A stretch of DNA of 64,000 bases from Lacticaseibacillus pabuli (GTDB lineage Bacteria; Bacillota; Bacilli; Lactobacillales; Lactobacillaceae), in contig NZ_CP117884.1 of NCBI RefSeq assembly GCF_028736235.1, positions 496,001 to 560,000 of the forward strand, read 5' to 3'. Position 1 is the first letter of the stretch. Every line of letters starts with the position of its first letter. Both the position numbers and the translations under genes were made by a program. The notes below the pieces were generated by a model, which ran no database searches, was not told the origin of the DNA, and saw only the letters and a program-made list of their open reading frames with translations. This document shows, in pieces, positions 27,234-35,653 of this stretch.

Positions 27234-27263
27234 AAAAAGAAGAGCTGCGGCTCTTCTTTTTTT
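27234..27263. terminator. Terminator between rpoE and the convergent Tpx-like gene
   Basis: AAAGAAGAGC/GCTCTTCTTT stem around a 4-nt loop; A run before and T run after make it usable in both directions. Confidence 0.88.
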
Positions 27264-27267
27264 GTTC

Positions 27268-27783
27268 TTAATTTTGCAGTTTGTGATAGTGACCGAAGAC
27301 AGTGTCCAGAAAAGCCAAAGCAGGGCCAAAATCTGGCAGTTCAGTTTGTTCGGCTGCGATGTCCCTGAACCGAACACGCGCATCAGGCCCGATAATATAG
27401 AGTGACCGTGCTAAAACCGCGACGTTAGGAATGAGCAATCCCGTCGCTTTACCGAAATTCATTTCGTCATCTGCGAGGAGCGTGAGATGTTCGTTGCCAT
27501 CATTCCCACACCAATTGGCTAGCATGGTTGACTCTGCCAACACGATGGCATAGACACCCAGGCGTTCATAGCGACGCAGAACGTGGTGAAAGGCCATCAA
27601 GCTCGCATCACAGACACCGGGCGAAATAGTTGACATTATCGACAGCAGGGTCCAGCCGTGCATTTGACTGGTATCGAAGGGTTCCCCAGCACTATTGTGT
27701 AGCGTACACACGGGTAAGCGGTCGCCGACGTCGAGCACACGACCGTAGAGTTCAAGTTCAGTCCCATGACGTTTGACAAACAT
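27268..27783 (-). CDS. tpx: Tpx-family peroxiredoxin with an altered active-site motif
   Basis: A 171-residue atypical 2-Cys peroxiredoxin relative. The overall fold matches thiol peroxidase: GDRLPVCTLHNS, peroxidatic Cys in GVCDASL (about 83), resolving Cys in NWCGNDGNEHLTLLAD (about 117), LLIPNVAVLARSLYII. The usual PxxxTxxC motif reads STISPGVC: the Pro at -7 is Ser and the catalytic Thr/Ser at -3 is Pro. Activity against peroxides may be altered or lost. Start 27783 follows GGAAGGTGG. Convergent with rpoE. Confidence 0.85.
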   Translation of the reverse strand: MFVKRHGTELELYGRVLDVGDRLPVCTLHNSAGEPFDTSQMHGWTLLSIMSTISPGVCDASLMAFHHVLRRYERLGVYAIVLAESTMLANWCGNDGNEHLTLLADDEMNFGKATGLLIPNVAVLARSLYIIGPDARVRFRDIAAEQTELPDFGPALAFLDTVFGHYHKLQN

Positions 27784-27969
27784 ATGACCACCTTCCTTGT
27801 TGCAACCCAAGCGTACGCCGGCCGCATCACTTTCGCCAGCAGCTGCGGTCGGCGTCCCCAGCTGAAGCGAATGCCACCTTATGTGAGTAAAATTTAATTA
27901 ATACTGTGTCCATAAAGCAACAAATTGACCGAATCAGTCGGGTAATTTGTGCTAAATTGCCTAAAATCC

Positions 27970-27997
27970 TTGCAATCGGGTTTCGGTTCGCTAAACT
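27970..27997 (+). promoter_or_regulatory. Promoter of the small gene at 28023
   Basis: TTGCAA (27970-27975), 16-bp spacer, TAAACT (27992-27997); the AGGAGG follows about 15 nt later. Confidence 0.65.
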
Positions 27998-28022
27998 ATT
28001 AAAAGAATCATAGGAGGCAATC

Positions 28023-28370
28023 ATGGAAATTGATAACAACCAGTTAGTGGCTCGCTACTACAAATTGCAGCACTCTAACCAGGAATACTTTAATGCGGTA
28101 CGTGAATACATCGAGGCCCAGATTCAGGGCTTGTATGACCGTCTTGAAACAACATTCCAAGACACGGTCATGCTCTCCGTTCAGGACGCGATTGCGTATG
28201 CCGCGCAAAAAGACGTTAAACTCGCCCAGCGCGTTAACGTGAACTTGGCAACGCTGAACTTCATCGTCAAGACACTTGATGACCTTGGCATCTTGATCGA
28301 CGGTGGCGCTAAGTCACCCGATGTTGTCATTGGTAAGCTTAATTTCGAAAACCGCGCGCGTTACATGTAA
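28023..28370 (+). CDS. Small hypothetical protein, 115 residues
   Basis: Not recognised. A mostly helical soluble protein (QEYFNAVREYIEAQIQGLYDRL) without Cys, signal peptide or membrane segment. Strong expression signals: promoter, TAGGAGGC before ATG, and its own terminator, so it is a real monocistronic gene. The C-terminal half (LATLNFIVKTLDDLGILIDGG) has a winged-helix flavour, but I would not assign a function. Confidence 0.85.
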   Translation: MEIDNNQLVARYYKLQHSNQEYFNAVREYIEAQIQGLYDRLETTFQDTVMLSVQDAIAYAAQKDVKLAQRVNVNLATLNFIVKTLDDLGILIDGGAKSPDVVIGKLNFENRARYM

Positions 28371-28386
28371 GTTACGTAAGTTAAAG

Positions 28387-28417
28387 AATCCGGACAGTTG
28401 GCCTGTCCGGATTTTTT
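28387..28417 (+). terminator. Terminator of the gene at 28023
   Basis: 11-bp stem AATCCGGACAG/CTGTCCGGATT, 5-nt loop, six T residues. Confidence 0.9.
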
Positions 28418-28479
28418 GTGCTTTGGGCTGTGCTACACTGTTATTGAGTTCAAAATTTCGACAAAAAGGGGTCAGGAGT

Positions 28480-29727
28480 ATGAAGAAGAAGTGGGCACTT
28501 GCCTTAACCTTAGCTGCTGGTTTAGCTGTCGGCGGCGCCATGCAGATGCAGCATCCGCAGGCGGCAACAGTTAACCAAATCGCGGCGAAGTATAAGCCAG
28601 TTAAAGTCACAAATTACAAGAGCAACTTTCCGTACAAGAAGGGCTATCGCCAAGGCGTTGGCCGTCCTGAAGGCATTATCATCCACGAAACTGCAGAACC
28701 AACTTGGACTGCCGCTGATGGCGCCAAGCATTTTCTGAGTGAATGGAAGACCAAGCAGACCTACGTCCATGCCTTTGTTGATGGGAGTGAGGTCGCCCAC
28801 ATTGGCGATACGAACTATCAGACCTGGGGTGCCGGGACAGCCGGGAACGCACGCTTCATCAGCATTGAGTTGTGCGAAACGACCAACCCAACGACGTTTG
28901 CGAAGAGTGTCAACAACTTGGCTTACTACTCTGCCACCTTGCTGCGTCAGTACAACCTGAAGCCTGACCTGGCCTCAAATGATGGCTTTGGTACCATCTG
29001 GTCTCACTATGATGTGACGCGCTTCCTCGGCGGTACAGATCACACTGACCCACTCGGCTACTTTAGCGCGCACGGCTACGACATGAACCAGTTCTTTGCC
29101 CTCGTGCAGAAATGGTACGGCCAGTTGGGTAGCGTGAAGCCCCAGGCGAGCGCGAAGAACGCCAACGTCGTTAAGCTTGGCGCCGTGACCGGCATGTACA
29201 CCCAGCCAACCTACAATAGCAAGAAGGTCAAGAACCTCGCTAAAGGCAGCTCATGGCGCTACAACAGTGTTACCGTGACTGCTGGCCAGTACTGGTTCAA
29301 CATTGGCCGCAACCAGTGGATTCGCGTTGGCGGTGCCAGCAAGCCAACGATGACCGTCAAGGCCACCTCGACCCTGCGTAATGCGCCAAGTTACACGGGC
29401 AAGGCAATCGGGACACTGAAGAAGGGTGCCAAGTACAAATACGGCGACACGCGCTTTGTTAACGATCAGCTCTGGTACAACTTGGGCGGCAATCAGTGGG
29501 TTGCAAATGGTAAGACGAGCGGCACGACACGTGTTGTGAAGAAGACCAGCAAAACTGGTGTGATCAACATCGGCCCCGCAACGCCACTTTACCCAAAGGC
29601 AGACCCTAAGAGCAAACCAGTTCGCACCTTGAATCCTGGGACGTCATGGCTTTACAGTGATGTGAAGACCGTTGGCGGCAAGACCTGGTACTGGCTCGGT
29701 GGTAGTCAGTGGGTTCAGTTCAACTAA
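28480..29727 (+). CDS. Secreted N-acetylmuramoyl-L-alanine amidase with three C-terminal binding repeats
   Basis: A 415-residue peptidoglycan hydrolase. Signal peptide 1-28 (MKKKWALALTLAAGLAVGG, cleavage near AQAAT/PQAAT). Amidase_2 domain about 45-220 with the zinc ligands in IIIHETAEP and WSHYDVTRFLGGTDHTDP. Three SH3-like/GW-type repeats begin near 228, 290 and 360, each with a (N/G)xxQW(V/I) end. It cleaves the MurNAc-L-Ala bond at the wall surface. Although it looks like a phage endolysin, no phage genes surround it and it has its own export signal. AGGAG precedes ATG 28480; TGCTACACT at 28431-28439 is an extended -10. Confidence 0.92.
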   Translation: MKKKWALALTLAAGLAVGGAMQMQHPQAATVNQIAAKYKPVKVTNYKSNFPYKKGYRQGVGRPEGIIIHETAEPTWTAADGAKHFLSEWKTKQTYVHAFVDGSEVAHIGDTNYQTWGAGTAGNARFISIELCETTNPTTFAKSVNNLAYYSATLLRQYNLKPDLASNDGFGTIWSHYDVTRFLGGTDHTDPLGYFSAHGYDMNQFFALVQKWYGQLGSVKPQASAKNANVVKLGAVTGMYTQPTYNSKKVKNLAKGSSWRYNSVTVTAGQYWFNIGRNQWIRVGGASKPTMTVKATSTLRNAPSYTGKAIGTLKKGAKYKYGDTRFVNDQLWYNLGGNQWVANGKTSGTTRVVKKTSKTGVINIGPATPLYPKADPKSKPVRTLNPGTSWLYSDVKTVGGKTWYWLGGSQWVQFN

Positions 29728-29740
29728 ACCATAGGACACA

Positions 29741-29770
29741 AAAAGCACACATCCGCGGATGTGTGCTTTT
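29741..29770. terminator. Bidirectional terminator, perfect 30-bp palindrome
   Basis: AAAAGCACACATCC at 29741-29754 pairs with its complement at 29757-29770; it separates the convergent amidase and P-type ATPase genes. Confidence 0.88.
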
Positions 29771-29783
29771 CGTTTGCCCGGGT

Positions 29784-32132
29784 TTACTTCTTTGGCGCTT
29801 CACGCCAGCGAATCCGTGACAGGATACGGCGGCCGAGGAATTCCTGTAAGAACAGGTAAACCGGTGAAGTGGAAATAATTAGTGGCACGTAGATCAGGAA
29901 CAGCTTGAAGTCCCAGAGGTTCGCCAGTGAAAATGGCTTGTTGATGATGAAGAACACCACGAACAAGAAGATGGCGGCGAGCACAACCAGTCCAATCTTG
30001 AAGCGGTTGAACGGGCGCGCAACCCGGAACAGAACGTTGAACGAGACACAGGCGATGGTCAGTGCAACGAGCGTCCCGTTGATGTCAAAGCCGAGGTTTA
30101 GCCGCCAGGTGATGAACGTCAGGCCCATCGTGTACAGCACGATTTCAACCGCAGCGGGTGCCGCAAAGGTCATAACCTTGCGCATGAATTGCCCGGTTAC
30201 GCGGCTGAAGTTGGGTTCCAGCGACAACATGAAGGATGGAATTGCCACCGCAATGACGGAGACAGGCGTCAGGTTAATGGGGATGATGGGGTAATCGGCG
30301 TTGATGAAAATAAACAGCGCGGTGAGTGCCGTGGAGTACATCGTCTTGATCAGGAACAGTGAGGCGATGGATTCGATGTTGTTAATCACGCGCCGGCCTT
30401 CGTTGAGGACGCCGGTCATGGCCTTAAAGTCAGAGTCCAGAAGTACGAAGTCCGCGATGGCACTGGCGGCCTCAGAGCCACTGGCCATGGCAATCGCGCA
30501 GTCCGCCTGCCGCAGTGCGAGGACGTCGTTGACACCATCCCCCGTCATCGCGACGGTATGGCCCGCGTCCTGGTAGGCTGCAATCAACCGCTTCTTCTGT
30601 TCCGGCGTCACCCGGCCGAAGACGGTGTTCGCTGCCATAATCCCAGCAAAGTCGGCATCGTCAGGCACTGTGGACATATCGATGTAGTGTTCCGCACCCT
30701 CGATTTCGGCGAGCTGGGCGACACGGGCAACGGTGACAGGATTATCACCAGAGATGACCTTGAGCGCAACGTCTTGGGAAGCAAAGAAGCCAAACGTTTC
30801 GGCTGCGCTAGGCCGGAGCTCATCGGCAATGGTGATGAGCCCAAGCAATTGAGGCTGGACAATGTCAGGGCTGAGCGCCTGTGCACTGCCAACAACGAGG
30901 ACACGCAGGCCGTCTGCCGCGGCACGCTGAATTTGCTCATGTACGTCAGCGGGCAGGTGCGTGCCAAAGGTGAATTCCGGCGCCCCGATGAAGTAGTTAC
31001 GGTCGCCGGTGAAGCTAGCCCCAGACCACTTGCGAGAGGAACTAAATGGCACGGTGGAGGTGCTTTGCCAATTTGGTTTGTCCTTGACGTAATTCTTGAT
31101 GGCCAGCGCCGTTTCGTTGTCGTCGTTTAAGGCGTACATCACGGCGGCGGCGGTTGTGCTGAGCTGATCCACAGTTGTGCCCGTTTGTGGCAGCATGGCC
31201 GTTACGCGTAATTTTCCGCTGGTGATGGTTCCGGTCTTGTCGAGGCAAATGGTGTCGACACGCGCGAGCGCCTCAATGGCAGGCAGGGCGCGAACCAGGA
31301 CGCGCCGCCGTGCCAGCGTCAGGCTAGATACGGCAAGGGCGACGTTGGTCATAAGGACCAGGCCAGAAGGAATCATACCGATGATGGCCGCACTGGTGGT
31401 GAGAATCGCGCGGTTGTAGTTGCCGCGGCGCACCATGGACACGGTGAACAGGGCGATACTGAGCGGAATCAGGACGTAGGTCAGGACTTGAATGATGCGG
31501 TTGATGTTGCGCAGCAATTCACTCTCTGTGGCCTTGCCCTTCTTGGCCTCGTGCGCGAGTTTGGCAGCAAAGGTGTCGTCAGCAACCGCGGTGACCTCGA
31601 TGGCCCCTTGTCCGGCAACGGTAAAACTACCAGAATAGACGACGTCGCCGGGGTGCTTAGCTATCGCGTCAGCCTCACCGGTCAGGGGACTCTCGTCGAT
31701 TTCGACGGGGGTGTCACTGATGAGGCGGCCGTCAACGGGCAGTTGCCCGCCTAGTCCTGTGAGCAAAATGTCACCAACGACGATGTCTTGTTGGTTAATG
31801 TCGACGATTTTGCCATCGCGGCGGACGCGCGCGGGTTCTTGATTCAGAATGCTCATGTGTTCGACTTGTCGCTTCGCACGAATTTCCTGGAATGTCCCAA
31901 TTGCCGTGTTCAAAATGGCGATGCCCAGGAAGAGTAAGTTGGTGTAGCGGCCAGTGGTGAAAATCAGGACCCCGATGACCACGTTAATCAGGTTGAACAG
32001 GGTGAAGGTGTTTTCCGCGATAATCTGCCGAACAGATAGCGTTAAATCCTCCTGGCGATTGTTGACCAGGCCGGCTGCACGTTGCTGTTCGACTTGTGCC
32101 TTTGTCAGTCCAGTTTGCGGATTCGTAGCCAT
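29784..32132 (-). CDS. Cation-transporting P-type ATPase
   Basis: A 782-residue membrane pump. N-terminal actuator domain with SPLTGEAD (TGE motif), phosphorylation site CLDKTGTIT near 300, hinge TGDGVND near 520 and about ten membrane segments (paired near 45-85 and 225-275, then six after about 580). The TM4 motif reads IPSGLVLM, with Ser where calcium/magnesium-type pumps usually have PEGL. The ion cannot be named; the Exp7-like lactobacillar group is the nearest in my judgement. GGAGGTGAG precedes ATG. Confidence 0.93.
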   Translation of the reverse strand: MATNPQTGLTKAQVEQQRAAGLVNNRQEDLTLSVRQIIAENTFTLFNLINVVIGVLIFTTGRYTNLLFLGIAILNTAIGTFQEIRAKRQVEHMSILNQEPARVRRDGKIVDINQQDIVVGDILLTGLGGQLPVDGRLISDTPVEIDESPLTGEADAIAKHPGDVVYSGSFTVAGQGAIEVTAVADDTFAAKLAHEAKKGKATESELLRNINRIIQVLTYVLIPLSIALFTVSMVRRGNYNRAILTTSAAIIGMIPSGLVLMTNVALAVSSLTLARRRVLVRALPAIEALARVDTICLDKTGTITSGKLRVTAMLPQTGTTVDQLSTTAAAVMYALNDDNETALAIKNYVKDKPNWQSTSTVPFSSSRKWSGASFTGDRNYFIGAPEFTFGTHLPADVHEQIQRAAADGLRVLVVGSAQALSPDIVQPQLLGLITIADELRPSAAETFGFFASQDVALKVISGDNPVTVARVAQLAEIEGAEHYIDMSTVPDDADFAGIMAANTVFGRVTPEQKKRLIAAYQDAGHTVAMTGDGVNDVLALRQADCAIAMASGSEAASAIADFVLLDSDFKAMTGVLNEGRRVINNIESIASLFLIKTMYSTALTALFIFINADYPIIPINLTPVSVIAVAIPSFMLSLEPNFSRVTGQFMRKVMTFAAPAAVEIVLYTMGLTFITWRLNLGFDINGTLVALTIACVSFNVLFRVARPFNRFKIGLVVLAAIFLFVVFFIINKPFSLANLWDFKLFLIYVPLIISTSPVYLFLQEFLGRRILSRIRWREAPKK

Positions 32133-32284
32133 TTGCTCACCTCCTCATTTGTCTTTGGCTCAATTGTAACCGTTCGCGTGGCCAGGCGCATAATCATTTA
32201 GTCTGACTTTAGCGAAATTTAGCGATGATTATTGTTGTTGAAAGACCGATAATGTGAGTAGACGATATTAAGGAGACACAATCT

Positions 32285-33208
32285 ATGACGACATTAAATC
32301 CGAACGGCACTAATTTCATTACCCTGAGCAACGGTTACCACTTGTGGACTTCAACGCAAGGGGATGGCCCGGCGCAGCTGCTGACGCTGCACGGTGGCCC
32401 TGGCGGTACAAACGAGGTATTCGAAAACTTTGCACCACGTCTCAATCAGTACGGCGTGCGGGTATCCCGGTACGATCAGTTGGGTTCATGGTTCTCGGAT
32501 CAACCAGATTTTAGCAAGCAGGAGAACCGGGATAAGTTTCTGAACATTCCATACTACGTGGATGAAGTCGAAGAAGTGCGTCAAAAGCTTGGCCTCGACA
32601 ACTTCTTTCTGCTGGGCCAATCCTGGGGTGGGGTGCTCGCCATCGAGTACGCACTCAAGTATGGTCAGCACCTGCGCGGCCTGATCTTGAGCTCCATGAT
32701 TGATAACCTGGACGAGTACATCACGAACATTAACGCCATCCGCGAGTCCATGTTCAGCGCAGATGAAGTGGCATACATGCAAGCACGCGAAGCCGCACAT
32801 GACTTTACGGACGCGCATTACGTCGAGCTCGTCGCAAAACTTGGCGAGAATTACCTGCACCATCAGTCCGACCCACAGCCACGCCACCTCATCAACGTCA
32901 TGGGCACCCCCGTATACAATTATTTCCAGGGTGACAATGAGTTTGTCATGGTCGGGGCGCTTAAGGATTGGGACCGGCGCGGTGATTTGAGTCAAATCAC
33001 GCTGCCCACTTACCTGACTTTTGGTGGTCACGAAACCATGCCGCTGACCGCAGCGCGGCGGATGGCTGGTGAATTGCCAAACAGCCGGTTGCACATCACG
33101 CCAAATGCTGGGCACGGGCAGATGTTGGATAACCCGGATAATTACTTTGCCAACCTGGGTCAATTCATCCAGGACGTTCAGACCGGCGTCTTCACACCTG
33201 ATAAGTAG
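32285..33208 (+). CDS. Proline iminopeptidase (prolyl aminopeptidase)
   Basis: A 307-residue alpha/beta hydrolase of peptidase family S33 releasing N-terminal proline from peptides, useful for growth on protein. HGGPGG oxyanion motif near 36, nucleophile elbow GQSWGG near 111, Asp probably in LTFGGHETMP, His in NAGHGQML near 278. Length matches the lactobacillar PepI/PIP enzymes. AAGGAGACA precedes ATG. Cytoplasmic; no signal peptide. Confidence 0.93.
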   Translation: MTTLNPNGTNFITLSNGYHLWTSTQGDGPAQLLTLHGGPGGTNEVFENFAPRLNQYGVRVSRYDQLGSWFSDQPDFSKQENRDKFLNIPYYVDEVEEVRQKLGLDNFFLLGQSWGGVLAIEYALKYGQHLRGLILSSMIDNLDEYITNINAIRESMFSADEVAYMQAREAAHDFTDAHYVELVAKLGENYLHHQSDPQPRHLINVMGTPVYNYFQGDNEFVMVGALKDWDRRGDLSQITLPTYLTFGGHETMPLTAARRMAGELPNSRLHITPNAGHGQMLDNPDNYFANLGQFIQDVQTGVFTPDK

Positions 33209-33218
33209 ATATTGAATC

Positions 33219-33241
33219 CAGGAAAATGACTGGTTTTCCTG
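33219..33241 (+). terminator. Possible terminator after the iminopeptidase gene
   Basis: Perfect 8-bp stem CAGGAAAA/TTTTCCTG with a 7-nt loop; no U tract beyond the arm. A second perfect hairpin TCCCGGC-TGAG-GCCGGGA lies at 33273-33290, before the next ribosome site. Confidence 0.45.
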
Positions 33242-33308
33242 AAAAATTTGCGGGATAATAGTTAGCAATTGCTCCCGGCTGAGGCCGGGACTACAGGAGG
33301 TAGCTATT

Positions 33309-33842
33309 ATGCCCGTTATTTTTGTACGCCCAGGACGTCCCGAAGACGTGCCTGCAATTATGGCAATTATTGCTGGTGCCCGCGCATTTTTGCACAGTCA
33401 GCACATTGATCAGTGGCAGGGGAGTTACCCAAATCAGCCGGCCGTCGAAGAAGACATCGCGGCGGGGCACAATCGTGTGCTAACCGTGGATGGCAAAGTC
33501 GTCGGGATGGCGAGCCTGATTCCGGGTCCAGACCCATACTACAAATGTCTCGAGGGAAAGTGGACGAATGGTGCGGAGGCCGCTTATTACGCCATTCACC
33601 GTTTTGCACTTGGCGACGCGGGTCGTGGCCTGCACCTGACCCGGCCTTTCTTTACGGCCCTGATTTCAGAATTGTACCGTGACGGCGTGCGTGATGTGCG
33701 CATCGATACGCATGCGGACAACAAGATCATGCAGCACGTGGTCAAGTCGAACGGCTTTGCCCCACGCGGCATCGTCTACTTGGACGAACCTGTTGCCGAA
33801 CGTTTGGCCTACCAGCTCGTGATTGACGAGCCAGCAAAGTGA
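33309..33842 (+). CDS. GNAT-family acetyltransferase
   Basis: A 177-residue N-acetyltransferase fold: N-terminal VRPGRPEDVPAIMAII, central strand LTVDGKVVGMASL, and the pyrophosphate-binding region altered to FALGDAGRGLHLTRPF near 98-110; C-terminal HADNKIMQHVVKSNGFAPRG is the usual last helix and strand. Substrate unknown. AGGAGGT precedes ATG. It overlaps the exporter gene by 4 bp, so a shared role in resistance to or detoxification of a small molecule is plausible. Confidence 0.92.
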   Translation: MPVIFVRPGRPEDVPAIMAIIAGARAFLHSQHIDQWQGSYPNQPAVEEDIAAGHNRVLTVDGKVVGMASLIPGPDPYYKCLEGKWTNGAEAAYYAIHRFALGDAGRGLHLTRPFFTALISELYRDGVRDVRIDTHADNKIMQHVVKSNGFAPRGIVYLDEPVAERLAYQLVIDEPAK

Positions 33843-35029
33843 CGGCGGCGCGAAAGAAGCCGAGCTTTGGCCTCGCGCTACTGCTCGGCACGTTATCCGC
33901 ATTTGGCCCGTTATCCATGGACCTGTACTTGCCTGCCTTGCCCACGATGCAGGCGGACTTGCACAGCAGTGCGACCCTAGCCCAACTGACGATTACTGCC
34001 AGTGTGATTGGGCTTGGCCTCGGCCAGGTGCTTATCGGGCCGCTGTCAGACCGTTATGGCCGACGAGTGCCATTGTTAGCGGGTCTGGCCCTGTTCACCG
34101 TCTGCTCACTGCTAATTGTCTTTCAAACGGACGTGCGACTGCTGATTGGCTTGCGTTTCTTCCAGGGCATCGGTGGTAGCGCGGGCCAAGTGTTGTCACG
34201 CTCTATCGCGCGCGATATGTACAGCGGGGCAAAATTGACGAGTTTCATGGCCGTTCTGATGGCGATTAACGGGGTATTCCCGATTATCTCGCCAAGCATT
34301 GGGAGCTTGATTCTGATGATTACCAGCTGGCGCGGCATCTTTGTCCTCTTGCTCATTATCGGGCTGATTTTGATGGCAGCCAGTGCCCTGTACCTGCGGG
34401 AAACGTTGCCGGCTACGCGCCGGAGCAATGAACTCGGACGTGCCTTTGTGGATATGCTGTACCTGCTTAAGCAACGGGAGTTCATGGCGTACGTTATCGC
34501 ACAGGCCTTCTCATACGGGAGCCTGTTTTCCTACATTTCGGGCTCCAGTTTTGTGCTGGAAGGCCACTTCAACGTGCCGGTCTTTGCCTTTGCGGTGTTG
34601 TACGCGATTAACGGGCTAGGCATCATCGTTGGGACAAACCTCGCGGGCCGTTTGAGTGCACGACGCGGGACGCTACCGGCGCTGAAAATGGCCCTGTATG
34701 GTCTGGTCGGCGTTGGCGTCTGGTTGGTCGTCACATCCTTCATCTGGGATTCGTTGGTCCTTCTCATCGTGGGTCTCGTGGCGATGCAGGCGTTCCTTGG
34801 CATGATCAACACGACGGCCACTAGTCTGGGGATGAATGGCGAAGCTGACCGCGCGGGTGGCGCGAGCGCAATGCTCGGCCTGTTCAGCAACGTGATGGGC
34901 GGCATTGCGTCACCCATTGTGGGGCTGTTTGCCGCAACGAACGCGATGCCGATGGTTGGCATGATCTTTGTTTGGGCAGTGATGGCACTGCTGAGCTATT
35001 TCCTCATCGCACCAAGACGTCGTGCTTAG
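33839..35029 (+). CDS. Bcr/CflA-type MFS drug exporter
   Basis: A 396-residue 12-TM proton antiporter of the DHA1 group. MFS motif A appears as GPLSDRYGRRVPLL near 62, the DLYLPALPTM patch in TM1 is typical of Bcr/CflA, and GIGGSAGQVLSRSIARDMYSG covers TM4. Starts at GTG 33839, overlapping the acetyltransferase stop (GTGA), so the two are translationally coupled. A MarR regulator is encoded convergently just downstream. Confidence 0.92.
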   Translation: MTAARKKPSFGLALLLGTLSAFGPLSMDLYLPALPTMQADLHSSATLAQLTITASVIGLGLGQVLIGPLSDRYGRRVPLLAGLALFTVCSLLIVFQTDVRLLIGLRFFQGIGGSAGQVLSRSIARDMYSGAKLTSFMAVLMAINGVFPIISPSIGSLILMITSWRGIFVLLLIIGLILMAASALYLRETLPATRRSNELGRAFVDMLYLLKQREFMAYVIAQAFSYGSLFSYISGSSFVLEGHFNVPVFAFAVLYAINGLGIIVGTNLAGRLSARRGTLPALKMALYGLVGVGVWLVVTSFIWDSLVLLIVGLVAMQAFLGMINTTATSLGMNGEADRAGGASAMLGLFSNVMGGIASPIVGLFAATNAMPMVGMIFVWAVMALLSYFLIAPRRRA

Positions 35030-35039
35030 CGTATAAGAA

Positions 35040-35066
35040 GGGGCAAGTCCGCGTTGGACTTGCCCC
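35040..35066. terminator. Terminator between the exporter and marR genes
   Basis: 11-bp stem GGGGCAAGTCC/GGACTTGCCCC with a 5-nt loop between convergent genes. Confidence 0.75.
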
Positions 35067-35085
35067 ATTCGATTCTATTCAGTTG

Positions 35086-35547
35086 TTATGAATCCATCTT
35101 GCTTGATTGCCGTAATGGTTCTAAAACGGTCGCGTCAATCTTGTCGAGTATCGAAACTAAAGTGCTGAGATCGTCCTCGCCAACTTGTAGCAGCAACTTT
35201 TCAAAGCTACTCGTCATGCGCTCCGAGACAGCCTTTTCCACCCGTTTACCCTTGTCCGTTAGACTGAGCAGGTGCCGACGTCGATCCGCGGTTGAAGTCG
35301 TTTGGGTGATGTAACCCAAATTACGCAAAGTCCGCAACTGACGTGCAATGGCGGGCTTGGTAACGCCGCGCAGACGTACCAAATCAGTCAGGTTGGTCGC
35401 CCGCTGATGCGCAATATCGTGTAAAATCTGGTATTGTTCAAATGAGGTATGATACTCAGTGGTCGCCGCCTGCAGCAAGGCCGTTAAACTTTTTGTGGTT
35501 TTGAGGTAGACGTCGGTGAAGGCAGTGCTGAACTTTTCACTATCCAT
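35086..35547 (-). CDS. MarR-family transcriptional regulator
   Basis: A 153-residue winged-helix dimer. Recognition helix LRGVTKPAIARQLRTLRNLGYI and wing STADRRRHLLSLTDKGKR are classical MarR. The likely start is the second of two ATGs (35547), 7 nt after GGAGGG; the frame to 35562 includes that ribosome site. It may control the divergent alpha/beta hydrolase gene (107 bp away) or the convergent exporter; the sequence does not decide. Confidence 0.92.
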   Translation of the reverse strand: MDSEKFSTAFTDVYLKTTKSLTALLQAATTEYHTSFEQYQILHDIAHQRATNLTDLVRLRGVTKPAIARQLRTLRNLGYITQTTSTADRRRHLLSLTDKGKRVEKAVSERMTSSFEKLLLQVGEDDLSTLVSILDKIDATVLEPLRQSSKMDS

Positions 35548-35653
35548 CATAAAACCCTCCATTCAGTTTTATGAACAAATTTAACTTAATTGTACAATAT
35601 AAAAGGCTCGAGTGCACCATTTTTGTAATTTTTTGAACCATGAGGGGACAGAG

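Noticed and set aside
28480..29727. Prophage lysis module (with the GH25 gene at 61127-62797).
   Set aside because: Both hydrolases have signal peptides and own promoters, and no holin, portal, capsid or integrase genes are nearby.
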